Of a DNA stretch of 64,000 nucleotides, positions 17,700 through 25,758 are shown piece after piece. The first letter of the stretch is position 1. Every line of letters starts with the position of its first letter. Where the stretch lies: positions 62,001 through 126,000 of the forward strand of contig VMTE01000030.1 in NCBI GenBank assembly GCA_013791775.1, written 5' to 3'. This stretch comes from Hyphomonas sp. (GTDB lineage: Bacteria; Pseudomonadota; Alphaproteobacteria; Caulobacterales; Hyphomonadaceae). The position numbers and the translations under genes are program-made. The notes beneath the pieces were generated by a model. The model was given only the letters and a program-made list of their open reading frames with translations, did no database searches and had not been told where the DNA came from.

Positions 17700-18785
17700 T
17701 CAGGCCGGAGGAGTGAGGTGACCGCAGCGGATGTCATAGACGATTGCCTTGTCGGTGCGCGTGAGGGCGGCGCTCAGGGCGTCTTCCAGAGCGATTGCCG
17801 CGGCCAGTTCGGCGGTCGGCATCACCGGGTTCATGAAGACGCGTTCGCAATAGCGCGCGCCTGGACGGGCAACGGAAACAATACCGCGCCAACAGGCATC
17901 ATAGGCCGCCTGCCCGCAATAGGAGCCGAAATCCGAAAGCGAGAAGGCATCGAAGGCGCCCAGTCCGGCGGTTGACAGATTCGCGAGGCCGGCCTCGGCA
18001 ATCGTGATCCGGTCGAGGCGCGCCCGCACGGTGCCTATATTCTCCGCGCGCACATGCAAGGGCAGCGCACCTTCCCGTGTGTGGCGTCCGTTGAAGAGGA
18101 GCGCGGCAAAGTCGGAGTCGCGGAAGAAGAAGCTGCCGGCGGCGCGCCGGAACACCCCGGTCAGGCGCGCTTGGCTTTCGGTGGGAACGGGCAGGAACGC
18201 GCCGCCGGGTTCGCCGATGATCTTCGTCCAGAACCAGCGTTGGGCAAGAAGGCGTACAGCCCCGTGCCAGACTGCGTCATCGAACCGGGTGCACCAGATG
18301 CGGTCCTGCTCCTCGAGGGTGCCCGCGTCGAAAAGCAGATTGAGCGATCGGCCGCGGATCATGCGTGTGCCCGCCGCGCCAAGTCTCAAGACGCGTTCCC
18401 ACCGGCCGGAATGCCACACACCGCCGGCGACTGTACGGCGCCGCGCGTCCCAGAATTCGCGCGAGGCGGGCGACAGCAGCCGGGCGACCTGCGTGTGCAG
18501 GGCCAGGCGGTGCCGGCTCCCTGCGATGCCCAGGTAGGCGTGAAGGGCTTCGTCGTCCAGGGCGCGGTATGCTGCGATCTTGAGACGGAGGAGTTCATTC
18601 TGCGCGGGGTTTATGTCGATCGAGGTAACCTGCACCGGGTTGCCGAGCAGCATGTCGAGCGGGCGCGCGCCGCTGGCGGTGAGGCAAAGAACATGGTCGG
18701 CCGGCTTCAGCTTCAGGGCGGCGAGTTCCGTCTCGCCGTCCTCGTTGGCCGAGGTGAAATTCAGGGTACGCGCGAAGTTTGCCAT
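17700..18785 (-). CDS. BtaA-like (DUF3419) aminocarboxypropyl transferase
   Basis: This 361-residue soluble enzyme resembles BtaA, which transfers the 3-amino-3-carboxypropyl group of S-adenosylmethionine to diacylglycerol in betaine-lipid synthesis. The SAM-binding part is clear: 'LCLTASGARPLDMLL' then 'VTSIDINPAQNELLRLK' (about 33-70). The C-terminal 'FDAFSLSDFGSY' also fits. No BtaB N-methyltransferase lies nearby, so a betaine lipid is unlikely and the acceptor may differ. It is the last gene of a six-gene minus-strand operon, four bases after the oxygenase gene. The start is ATG at 18785. Confidence 0.82.
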   Translation of the reverse strand: MANFARTLNFTSANEDGETELAALKLKPADHVLCLTASGARPLDMLLGNPVQVTSIDINPAQNELLRLKIAAYRALDDEALHAYLGIAGSRHRLALHTQVARLLSPASREFWDARRRTVAGGVWHSGRWERVLRLGAAGTRMIRGRSLNLLFDAGTLEEQDRIWCTRFDDAVWHGAVRLLAQRWFWTKIIGEPGGAFLPVPTESQARLTGVFRRAAGSFFFRDSDFAALLFNGRHTREGALPLHVRAENIGTVRARLDRITIAEAGLANLSTAGLGAFDAFSLSDFGSYCGQAAYDACWRGIVSVARPGARYCERVFMNPVMPTAELAAAIALEDALSAALTRTDKAIVYDIRCGHLTPPA

Positions 18786-18789
18786 CAAC

Positions 18790-19644
18790 TCAGATCTTCA
18801 GCGCGATATGCGTATCTGAGGCAAGCGGACGGCGGCCATCGAGAATCGCGTTGATGCCTGGACGCAGCAAGTCTTGCGGCGCGAAGACGAGCGGGGCGGC
18901 GCCGTGGGCGGAGCGGTTGATGTCGATCATCTCGAGAATGGCGCGGTCTTCTGCAAAGATGCGCAGAAAGAACAGGCGCAGCGCGGCCAACTTCAGCCGG
19001 GCAGCCCAACCGGTGCCCGGCACAGCCAGGGTTGCGGCAACGTAGGTTTCGCGATCTGAAACCGGGGTGAGCCAGAAGCGGGCTGCGAAGACGGGTTCCC
19101 GCATTTCCATATACGATACTTCGGCTATGGCGGGCGCGCGAAATGTGTCCGTGATCGCATAGCGGTGCGCGCCGAGCAGACGGGCGCCCCAGCCGCCGGG
19201 TGCCGCGCCTTGTGGGTAGGTGGCGGAGACCCACTCTTCGCCCGAGGCCAAAACGGCGTCGATACGCCTGCGTTCACCGGGGCGGCGCAGATAGTCCCTG
19301 TGCACGACGCTCGTGTGCGTCGTGTCGAGAATGTTTTCGCCGACATCACCCAGTCCCGCCCGGACGGTGCCTTCAATCTGCAACTGCTGGCTCGCCGAAT
19401 GGATCAACGGGCGCTCGCTGACCGGGCCCGGCGCGGCCTCGCCGATGGCTGCAAAGATCCAACCGTCCTGCTCCGCAGCCAGACGCGGATGGCCCGTACC
19501 GGGTTCGGTTGCGACAAGTCCGCCGCCGGATGCCCGCGAAAGCTGCAACGCTGTGCCGGCCAGCGTTCGCTGGACGGGCGCCCGCTTCAACGCGGCAGAG
19601 CGCATTACGGGATACCAGCCGGAGCGGAATTCAGGGGCGGTCAT
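18790..19644 (-). CDS. Rieske-type oxygenase lacking the Rieske cluster
   Basis: This 284-residue protein is similar to the alpha subunit of Rieske non-heme iron oxygenases. The N-terminus 'GWYPVMRSAALKRAPVQRTL' and 'TALQLSRASGGGLV' keep the fold's first strands. The segment that should hold the Cys-x-His and Cys-x-x-His cluster ligands is missing, and the whole protein has no cysteine. The mononuclear iron site is intact: 'ENILDTTHTSVVH' gives Asp107, His110 and His115, and Asp233 in 'FAEDRAILEMI' is the likely carboxylate ligand. It may be an iron enzyme fed differently, or have a non-redox role. It is coupled by ATGA to the ligase gene upstream. Confidence 0.8.
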   Translation of the reverse strand: MTAPEFRSGWYPVMRSAALKRAPVQRTLAGTALQLSRASGGGLVATEPGTGHPRLAAEQDGWIFAAIGEAAPGPVSERPLIHSASQQLQIEGTVRAGLGDVGENILDTTHTSVVHRDYLRRPGERRRIDAVLASGEEWVSATYPQGAAPGGWGARLLGAHRYAITDTFRAPAIAEVSYMEMREPVFAARFWLTPVSDRETYVAATLAVPGTGWAARLKLAALRLFFLRIFAEDRAILEMIDINRSAHGAAPLVFAPQDLLRPGINAILDGRRPLASDTHIALKI

Positions 19645-20906
19645 CCGGGCTGACCTTGGGTGTGGATCACGCGGCGCAGCTTGCCGCCTTGAGGAATCGC
19701 CAAGGGCGCCGCAGCGGCGATCACGTCCGGCGCGGCGCCGAGACGACGGAACAGACTTTCGAGCGCTGACCGGGCCGCCGGCAGTTCCGGGGCCAGATGC
19801 AGCGGGAGGGAAAGTGTGACCGTGTTGCAGCCGGTTTGCTCAAGCCGGAAGTCCGTGATGGCCCGGCTGGCGCCGACAATTGCATTGCGCAGGATGTCGG
19901 GCGTGATGGTCACGGGGGTGCCATTTCTGCCCGGGAGCCGGAATGTGTCATCCGAGCGCCCGGCGATCTCCGAAACCGCCTGCAACGGCGATCCGCAAGG
20001 GCAGGGATGCGGCGACAGGCGCAGCAGATCATTCATGCGGTAACGGATCATCACCTGCGTGCGGCGCGTGAAATCCGTGATGAGCGGTACCGACAGGTCT
20101 GCTTCCGTCTCCCATTCGAAGGCCACACAGTCTTCGCACAGGTGCAACGTTCCATGGGCGCAGGCGACGCCCAGCAGGCCTTCTGTGGCCATGTAGATCT
20201 CGCGAACGGTGACGCCGAAGCGGGATCCGATCTCGGCCCGGTCAGCCGGATCCAGCACTTCAGCGCCTGAAAACACCTCGCGCGGTGCAAGGGGCAAGTC
20301 CGCCCGGGCCAACTGGATCAACGCGTGCGGCGGCGCCACCAGCACGTTCGGACGGAAGGCGGCAATAGCGGCAAACTGGCAGTCCAGGCCGTTGGTGAGG
20401 TCAAAGAATCCGAGCGTAAGCCGGCCGGATTCGTTGGCCGCATCGTAGAGCCGGCTGCCGCGGGGGAGCAGCACTGCGACGCGGTAACGCGCCGTCATCA
20501 TGTCCGGAAGGGCCTTGGCGAGCAGGGTGCCGAGCCAGAGATACCTTTCGGGGTCACTGACGAGGTAGAGGCCGCGATTGCCGCTGGTGCCCGTGCTGGC
20601 GCCGACGGTGTAGCGGCCCATTCGGCCGGTTGTCTCGAAGGCCTGCCACGCCGCATCTGCCGGTATGGCCAGGGCGTTGTACCGGTCGAACGACTCCATC
20701 AGTGCCGCCTTGTCCATCACCGGATAGTCCGTCAACGGAAGGCCGGCGATATCCCTGAACGCGCTGGCACGGGGCGCTGTTTTTCGAAGGAAGCGCGCAA
20801 GACGGCCCGCTTGCCATTCGAGCAGCGCTGCGCGGGTGCGCCGGCGCCTCGACCGGTCCCGTGTCCGCCAGAAAGCAGCGAGTGTCAGCCAGAGTGCGGC
20901 ATTCAT
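19641..20906 (-). CDS. Adenylate-forming enzyme, PaaK/F390 synthetase-like
   Basis: This 421-residue protein of the ANL superfamily belongs to the branch containing phenylacetate-CoA ligase and coenzyme F390 synthetase. The P-loop is 'GASTGTSGNRG' (about 102-112), the motif equivalent to Tyr-Arg-x-Gly-Asp is 'IRYRMNDLLRL', and a C-terminal Lys in 'PQGGKLRRVI' is placed as the adenylation lysine. It should activate a carboxylate as an acyl-AMP, then pass it to an unknown acceptor. There are cysteine pairs around 'HLCEDC' and 'HPCPCGS' as in PaaK relatives. It overlaps both neighbours by ATGA. Confidence 0.82.
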   Translation of the reverse strand: MNAALWLTLAAFWRTRDRSRRRRTRAALLEWQAGRLARFLRKTAPRASAFRDIAGLPLTDYPVMDKAALMESFDRYNALAIPADAAWQAFETTGRMGRYTVGASTGTSGNRGLYLVSDPERYLWLGTLLAKALPDMMTARYRVAVLLPRGSRLYDAANESGRLTLGFFDLTNGLDCQFAAIAAFRPNVLVAPPHALIQLARADLPLAPREVFSGAEVLDPADRAEIGSRFGVTVREIYMATEGLLGVACAHGTLHLCEDCVAFEWETEADLSVPLITDFTRRTQVMIRYRMNDLLRLSPHPCPCGSPLQAVSEIAGRSDDTFRLPGRNGTPVTITPDILRNAIVGASRAITDFRLEQTGCNTVTLSLPLHLAPELPAARSALESLFRRLGAAPDVIAAAAPLAIPQGGKLRRVIHTQGQPG

Positions 20907-21682
20907 GCCAGGGGCTCCGGATCGTGGCAGAGCACGATTTTCCCGCCGAGACGGGTAAAGGCGTTGAGGCGAGCGGCGGTTTCTTGTCCAGCTTTCGGAT
21001 CGTCAAGGATCCAGCGCGCCGGCGCGCCCGGGGAACGGATCTCGCGGATCGCCTGGGCGAGCCAGTCAGCGTCGCCAGCGTAGAGGATGGGCGTGGGCTG
21101 GCGTGCAAACAGATACCCCGTATGGCCCCGCATGTGGCCGGGAAGGGGCACGGCAAGAACTTCGCCGTCGCCGAACACATCACGAGCAGATCCCAGACCA
21201 AAGGGCGCTTGCGCGCCCGCAAGGGAATCAAGTGGCACAAGGCGCTGCCTGAAATCTTCCGGCAGCAACTCCTTGAACACGCCGTGACGTGTGCGGCTGA
21301 GAGCGCTCATGTCAAGAAAGTGATCCGTTGCGGCGGCGTCTGCGATCAACCGGGCGCCCGGATAATCGCGCAGCGCCGAAACGTGATCGCCGTGTAAGTG
21401 CGTGAGGAGAATCGTATCCGCGTCAGGGCAGGCGGCGGGCAATGCGTCCGGCGTGAGGCGCGGCCTCAGGATTGCCGCATACGCCATCAGCGGCCAGGAG
21501 CGAGGTCCGCGCGTTACACGGCTGGAATAACCGGTATCGATCAGGCAGGTACCCGCCCGCGAATGGGTGAAGCGCACATACCGGACGGCAAGGTCTATCC
21601 GTGTCCAGCGCCCACCTTTGAGCACGATGCGCTCCGGCACCTGCACGCAGGCACTGTTGGGAAAGGCGAGTCCGGAGATCAT
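20903..21682 (-). CDS. MBL-fold hydrolase of the biosynthetic operon
   Basis: This 259-residue metallo-beta-lactamase-fold enzyme has the dinuclear metal motif 'THLHGDHVSAL', then 'PGHMRGHTGYL', 'YAGDADW' and a terminal 'VLCHDPE'. All expected His and Asp ligands are visible. The arrangement resembles N-acyl homoserine lactonases, so an ester, lactone or thioester in the pathway is a plausible substrate. The ATG at 21682 overlaps the SDR stop as ATGA. The frame runs further upstream without similarity. Confidence 0.82.
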   Translation of the reverse strand: MISGLAFPNSACVQVPERIVLKGGRWTRIDLAVRYVRFTHSRAGTCLIDTGYSSRVTRGPRSWPLMAYAAILRPRLTPDALPAACPDADTILLTHLHGDHVSALRDYPGARLIADAAATDHFLDMSALSRTRHGVFKELLPEDFRQRLVPLDSLAGAQAPFGLGSARDVFGDGEVLAVPLPGHMRGHTGYLFARQPTPILYAGDADWLAQAIREIRSPGAPARWILDDPKAGQETAARLNAFTRLGGKIVLCHDPEPLA

Positions 21683-22650
21683 GTACGCGGCCTGAAAGTT
21701 CGCGCGAGGCCTTCCTCGAAAGAAATCGCCGGCGCCCAGCCGAGGTGTGTGCGCGCGGCCGAGATGTCGAGCGTCTGTGTGAAGGCAAACAGGCCGGCAC
21801 TGTAGGCGGTCACGCGCGGCTCCGGCTTGCCGGGGCGCAGGCGGGCTGCAAGCTCGATCAGGCTGGCGGCGGCGAGCACAGCTCCGGAGGGCATGCTCCG
21901 CCAGCGGACGGAAACGCCGGCACACGCGCCGGCGGCCTCGGCTATCCGCCGCACAGGCAGGGGCTCGCCGCCCGAGACATTGAAAATGCGCCGGCCGGAG
22001 AAAGCCGGCACTGCCAACGCGGCAAGCACGGCGTCCACGACGTCATCGATGTGGGTGAGATCTGTCTCAGCGCGCCCGTTCCGGATCAAGGGGAGGGGGC
22101 CGGACCGGGCTGCGCGCAGCAGGCGCGGCAACAGCGCCGCGTCGCCCGATCCATAGAGGCCGCGCGGTCGCAGGATGACCGGGTCGAGCCCTGTTTGCTC
22201 AAGCACAAGTTTCTCTGCCTCGCTCTTTGTCGCGGCATAGGCGTTGACAGGCGGTGGAAGAACCGCGTCCTCGCGCACCAGCGGCTGGTCGCGAAAGCGG
22301 AAATAAAGGCTTGGCGTCGAGATATGGATGAAACGTGCCGCGCCGGCGTCGGAGGCAAATGTCAGGGCGGCCCGCGTGCCATCGACATTGGCAGCCTGGA
22401 ACGCCGCCCGGTCTCCCCAGTTGGACGATAGCCCCGCGCAGTGCACAACCGCCGCGACAGGTCGGTCCGGCTCAGGCGGTGCACCGCTGCCGAGATCATG
22501 CGCGATACACCTTGCGCCAAGCGCCTCCAGCGTTGCCAGTTTTACGGCATCACGGCCAAGTGCGATCACCGGCTGGCCCTCTGCAAGCAGGCGGCGGCTC
22601 AGCGCGCCGCCGAGGAACCCGGTTGCGCCGGTGATCGCAATCGCGGCCAT
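21679..22650 (-). CDS. NAD(P)-dependent epimerase/3-beta-HSD-like SDR
   Basis: This 323-residue extended short-chain dehydrogenase has the cofactor motif 'ITGATGFLGGALSRRL' at residues 6-21 and the catalytic 'YAATK', with Ser in 'FIHISTPSLYF'. It belongs with the 3-beta-hydroxysteroid dehydrogenase/OleD-type branch, which reduces 3-oxo acyl or sterol substrates. Placed right after a KAS III-like gene, it may reduce the 3-oxo product of that enzyme. Five bases separate the two genes. Confidence 0.85.
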   Translation of the reverse strand: MAAIAITGATGFLGGALSRRLLAEGQPVIALGRDAVKLATLEALGARCIAHDLGSGAPPEPDRPVAAVVHCAGLSSNWGDRAAFQAANVDGTRAALTFASDAGAARFIHISTPSLYFRFRDQPLVREDAVLPPPVNAYAATKSEAEKLVLEQTGLDPVILRPRGLYGSGDAALLPRLLRAARSGPLPLIRNGRAETDLTHIDDVVDAVLAALAVPAFSGRRIFNVSGGEPLPVRRIAEAAGACAGVSVRWRSMPSGAVLAAASLIELAARLRPGKPEPRVTAYSAGLFAFTQTLDISAARTHLGWAPAISFEEGLARTFRPRT

Positions 22651-22655
22651 GGCGG

Positions 22656-23702
22656 TCAGGTCTCCAGGATCGCTCCGGCCAGCGACACGCCGGCGGAGGT
22701 TCCGATGAGAAGGATACGCATGCCGGGCTGCACAAGTCCCTCGGACCTCGCCATGCAGAGCGCAACCGGAATGGACGCGGCGACCTGGTTTCCAATAGTC
22801 CGTACCCGGTCAAAAATGCGCTCAGGTGCAAATCCGCCGCGCCGGATCACGTGGGCCAGGGCGTGCGGGCTTGCCTGGTGCGGCACCACAAGATCGATCT
22901 TGTCGCGCCGGAGGCCAGACTTTTCGAGCAGCCGGTCGAGAAATCCGGGCAGGGCCGCAGCCGTTATCCGGTAGAGCGCCTTGCCGTCCATCCGGAAATA
23001 AGCGTTGCGGGCAAAGGCAACCGGGTTCTTGTGAAAGTCGATGGCGGTGCCGCCTGAGGCCAGCGTGCAGGCTTCATACCCTTCGGCGTAGGTCTCCATA
23101 TGAAAGCCGCCGAAGCGCGCGCCGGCCGGTTTGCCCGCACCGGCGGCGCTGACCACAAAGGCGGCTGCGCCGTCTCCGAACAGGCCTGCCGTCTCGGCAG
23201 CGTCGTTCCAGGGCAGGGCCCGGGAGGCGATTTCCGACGTGACGACCAGAATGTGCCGGGCACGGCCGGCCGCGAGCTGCAGCGCGGCGAGGTCCAGCGC
23301 GACGAGCGCACTGAGACAGGTCGCGTTCACGTCATAGGCTGGAAAGCGAAGGCGCGCACCACCGAGTTCACGCTTGATCAGCGCGGCCGTCGCCGGAATC
23401 GGTTGGCGGCCGACCGATGCGCCGAACAGGAGCAGGTCGATATCGTCGAGCGTGATCCCTGCGTCGTGCATGGCCTCACGCGCGGCAGCGGCAGCAAGTC
23501 CCTCCTGCGTTTCCTGCGGCCCGGCGACATGGCGGCTCGCCACGCCGCAGGCTGCCTCAAGCCAGCCTTGCGGCTTCCCGAGGCGCACATCAATCTCAGC
23601 CGAGGCTACCAACGCGCCCGGCAGTGCCGCACCAAAGCCGCTGAGAACCGGGCTCGTGGCGGGCAAGATCGCTGACCGCAAACTTTCTATGTGAGTGAAC
23701 AT
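22656..23702 (-). CDS. 3-oxoacyl-ACP synthase III (KAS III)-like condensing enzyme
   Basis: This 348-residue thiolase-fold enzyme has a complete KAS III triad: Cys129 in 'YDVNATCLSALVAL', His275 in 'VVPHQASPHA' and Asn305 in 'IGNQVAASIP'. The family joins an acyl-CoA starter to malonyl-ACP or another acyl thioester. It is the first gene of the operon, and no other fatty acid synthesis gene is near, so it is more likely a pathway enzyme than the housekeeping FabH. The ATG has no ribosome binding site and lies six bases after a -10 element, implying a leaderless mRNA. Confidence 0.88.
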   Translation of the reverse strand: MFTHIESLRSAILPATSPVLSGFGAALPGALVASAEIDVRLGKPQGWLEAACGVASRHVAGPQETQEGLAAAAAREAMHDAGITLDDIDLLLFGASVGRQPIPATAALIKRELGGARLRFPAYDVNATCLSALVALDLAALQLAAGRARHILVVTSEIASRALPWNDAAETAGLFGDGAAAFVVSAAGAGKPAGARFGGFHMETYAEGYEACTLASGGTAIDFHKNPVAFARNAYFRMDGKALYRITAAALPGFLDRLLEKSGLRRDKIDLVVPHQASPHALAHVIRRGGFAPERIFDRVRTIGNQVAASIPVALCMARSEGLVQPGMRILLIGTSAGVSLAGAILET

Positions 23703-23737
23703 TTACGCAGTATACTGTGCTTTTCTGGAGCTGGCAA
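23703..23737 (-). promoter_or_regulatory. Promoter of the KAS III operon, leaderless, with palindrome
   Basis: Read on the minus strand, TTGCCA (23737-23732) and TATACT (23714-23709) are separated by exactly 17 bases, five of six matches each to the sigma-70 consensus. The ATG follows six bases after the -10 box, so transcription should begin at or next to the start codon. The -10 box lies inside a perfect 10-base palindrome, CAGTATACTG, at 23708-23717 that could be an operator. Confidence 0.7.
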
Positions 23738-23761
23738 GCTTTCGCCGACAACACAGGTACG

Positions 23762-25027
23762 TCAGGTAAGGGAAAGGCGAAGCGTGCGGAAGCCGACAAA
23801 GCCGATGGTCGGGCGGTCGCGGATCGCAGGCGCGGCCAGGCGCATGCGGGGATAGCGCGTGGCCAGAAGGCGCAAGGCGATCTCGATTTCAAGGCGGGCC
23901 AGCGGCGCGCCGAGGCAGGCATGGGCGCCGCCGCCGAACGCGGCATGGTCGCGGCGGCCACGCCGGATACGGAATGCGTGGGGGTCCTCGAAGGCTTCCG
24001 GGTCGCGGTTGGCCCCGAGCAGGGAAACGACGACCGCAGCCCCCTGCCTGATCGGGCACCCGAATATCTCCCGGTCCTCCGGCACGTAACGGGCGGCGAT
24101 GGCGACCGGCGGGCCGAAGCGCAGCAGTTCTTCAGTTGCCGGCACGGCGAGCTCCGGATCGGCCACCAGCGCGGCCCATTCCTGGGGATGGGTGATCAGC
24201 GCGTGCAGGCCATTGCCGATCACGTCGGCCGTCGTGAGATTGCCGGCCAGCAGCAGCAGAAGCAGGAGGGACGAAATCTCGGCGTCCTCCAGCGTGTCAC
24301 CGCCCTCGCCCCGGGTGTGGATGATGGCCGATAGCAGGTCGCCGGAAGGCTGGCGGCGCCGGTGCGCCATCTGTTCGGCAAAGTAGGCATCAAGTCCGGC
24401 AAAGGCTGCCATCTGGCGCCGGTCTTCGTCCGGCGAGCGCAACGGATTGAAGACGAAGATCAGGTCTTCCGACCAGGCGCGGAACTGCGGCATGTCCGAT
24501 CTGGGAAAGCCGAGCATGTCGCCGATTACGTAGATAGGAAAAGGCGCGGCAAACTCGGAAATCGCGTCAAAGTCCGGCTTCGCGGCTGCCGCTTCGAGCA
24601 GGTGCGCGGCAATGGCCTCGATATCGCTGCGCTTGGCCGCGATCGATTTCGGCGTGAAGGCGCGCGAAACGAGGCCGCGTACCCGGCGATGCTCGGCGCC
24701 GTCCATGTAGAGCAGGTTTCCGTGCGGCGCCGGATCCAGCATGGCGGGCGGGGCGAAGGCGCGCGCCAGCGATCCCGGCGGCGTGCTGCGCGGATCGCGT
24801 TGCAGGGTTGTGTCGGCAAAGATTTTGCGGACATCGGCCAGCCGGGTGAGGTAGAGCCCGGTGGGCGCCTCGGGAAAGTGCGCATGCGCGTGGATGTGGC
24901 GAGGCGCGTCCCGCCGCAACCGGTCCAGTATCGGATGCGGGTCCTGCAGGAAGTCCGGGTTCAGTTCGGTCAGTTCGAACCCGTTGGGGAGGGGCGATGG
25001 CTCGGGACGATTTTGCAACCTGGGCAC
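23762..25027 (-). CDS. Cytochrome P450
   Basis: This bacterial soluble P450 has about 421 residues. The heme-ligand loop 'FGGGAHACLGAPLAR' fits the family signature with its Cys. The Glu-x-x-Arg motif is 'EELLR', and the I-helix is 'LLLAGNLTTADVIGNG', with Leu where an acidic residue is often found before the Thr. It should hydroxylate an unknown substrate and needs ferredoxin partners not seen here. The GTG at 25027 is the likely start, though no start has a strong ribosome site. It ends 60 bases before the KAS III operon on the same strand and could be a pathway member. Confidence 0.85.
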   Translation of the reverse strand: MPRLQNRPEPSPLPNGFELTELNPDFLQDPHPILDRLRRDAPRHIHAHAHFPEAPTGLYLTRLADVRKIFADTTLQRDPRSTPPGSLARAFAPPAMLDPAPHGNLLYMDGAEHRRVRGLVSRAFTPKSIAAKRSDIEAIAAHLLEAAAAKPDFDAISEFAAPFPIYVIGDMLGFPRSDMPQFRAWSEDLIFVFNPLRSPDEDRRQMAAFAGLDAYFAEQMAHRRRQPSGDLLSAIIHTRGEGGDTLEDAEISSLLLLLLLAGNLTTADVIGNGLHALITHPQEWAALVADPELAVPATEELLRFGPPVAIAARYVPEDREIFGCPIRQGAAVVVSLLGANRDPEAFEDPHAFRIRRGRRDHAAFGGGAHACLGAPLARLEIEIALRLLATRYPRMRLAAPAIRDRPTIGFVGFRTLRLSLT

Positions 25028-25199
25028 CTGAACATATAAAATACAACCCCAAGACGTATGATCCAGATTGGGCGCTGCGGCAACCCGGTCCACACTTCTG
25101 GCGCCAGGAGCCAAGCTGAAGGAGGCCGAGTAAGGCCCATCAGGGTGGCTCACGCCGAGTTGAGTTGAACCGGGCGTGCGGCGCGTGCGAAGTGCGCGC

Positions 25200-25709
25200 A
25201 TGACACAGCCCCGCTACTCCCGCCGCCTTTTCCTATTGTCCAGCGCCGTCGTTTCGCTTGCCGCCTGTTCGGGCGTGGTGCCCGGTGCCGGCGCCGAGAC
25301 ACCGGCGGACTATTCCGATGACGACTGGCGCACGTTGAGCGATGCCGACTGGAAATCCCGGCTCTCGCCTGCGGCCCATGCCGTTCTGCGCCAGGAGGAC
25401 ACCGAACGCGCCTTCACCTCGCCCCTCAACGACGAGAAGCGCGCCGGTACATTTCACTGCGCCGGCTGCGACCTCGCGCTGTTTTCGTCGGACGCCAAGT
25501 TCGACAGCGGAACGGGCTGGCCGAGTTTCCGGGACGTTCTGCCCGGCGCCATTGGCACCCGCATCGACAAGAAGCTCTTCTATGCGCGTACGGAATATCA
25601 CTGCGCCCGCTGCCTCGGGCACCAGGGGCATGTGTTCGAAGACGGCCCGGCGCCGACGGGGCTGCGCTATTGCAACAATGGCGTGGCGTTGACGTTCAAA
25701 CCAGCCTGA
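25200..25709 (+). CDS. msrB: Peptide-methionine (R)-S-oxide reductase, exported
   Basis: This enzyme repairs oxidised methionine. It has 169 residues. Zinc cysteines are in 'CAGCD' and 'CARCLGH', and the catalytic Cys is in 'GLRYCNNG'. The N-terminus 'SRRLFLLSSAVVSLAACS' combines a twin-arginine-like signal with a lipobox, so the protein is probably exported and anchored, acting on envelope proteins. The ATG at 25200 is chosen because it begins the signal. It is divergent from the P450 gene. Confidence 0.9.
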   Translation: MTQPRYSRRLFLLSSAVVSLAACSGVVPGAGAETPADYSDDDWRTLSDADWKSRLSPAAHAVLRQEDTERAFTSPLNDEKRAGTFHCAGCDLALFSSDAKFDSGTGWPSFRDVLPGAIGTRIDKKLFYARTEYHCARCLGHQGHVFEDGPAPTGLRYCNNGVALTFKPA

Positions 25710-25758
25710 TCCCCAACCTGCGCTGAAAATCGTTTGTGGGCTGAGTTTCGGCCGGACG

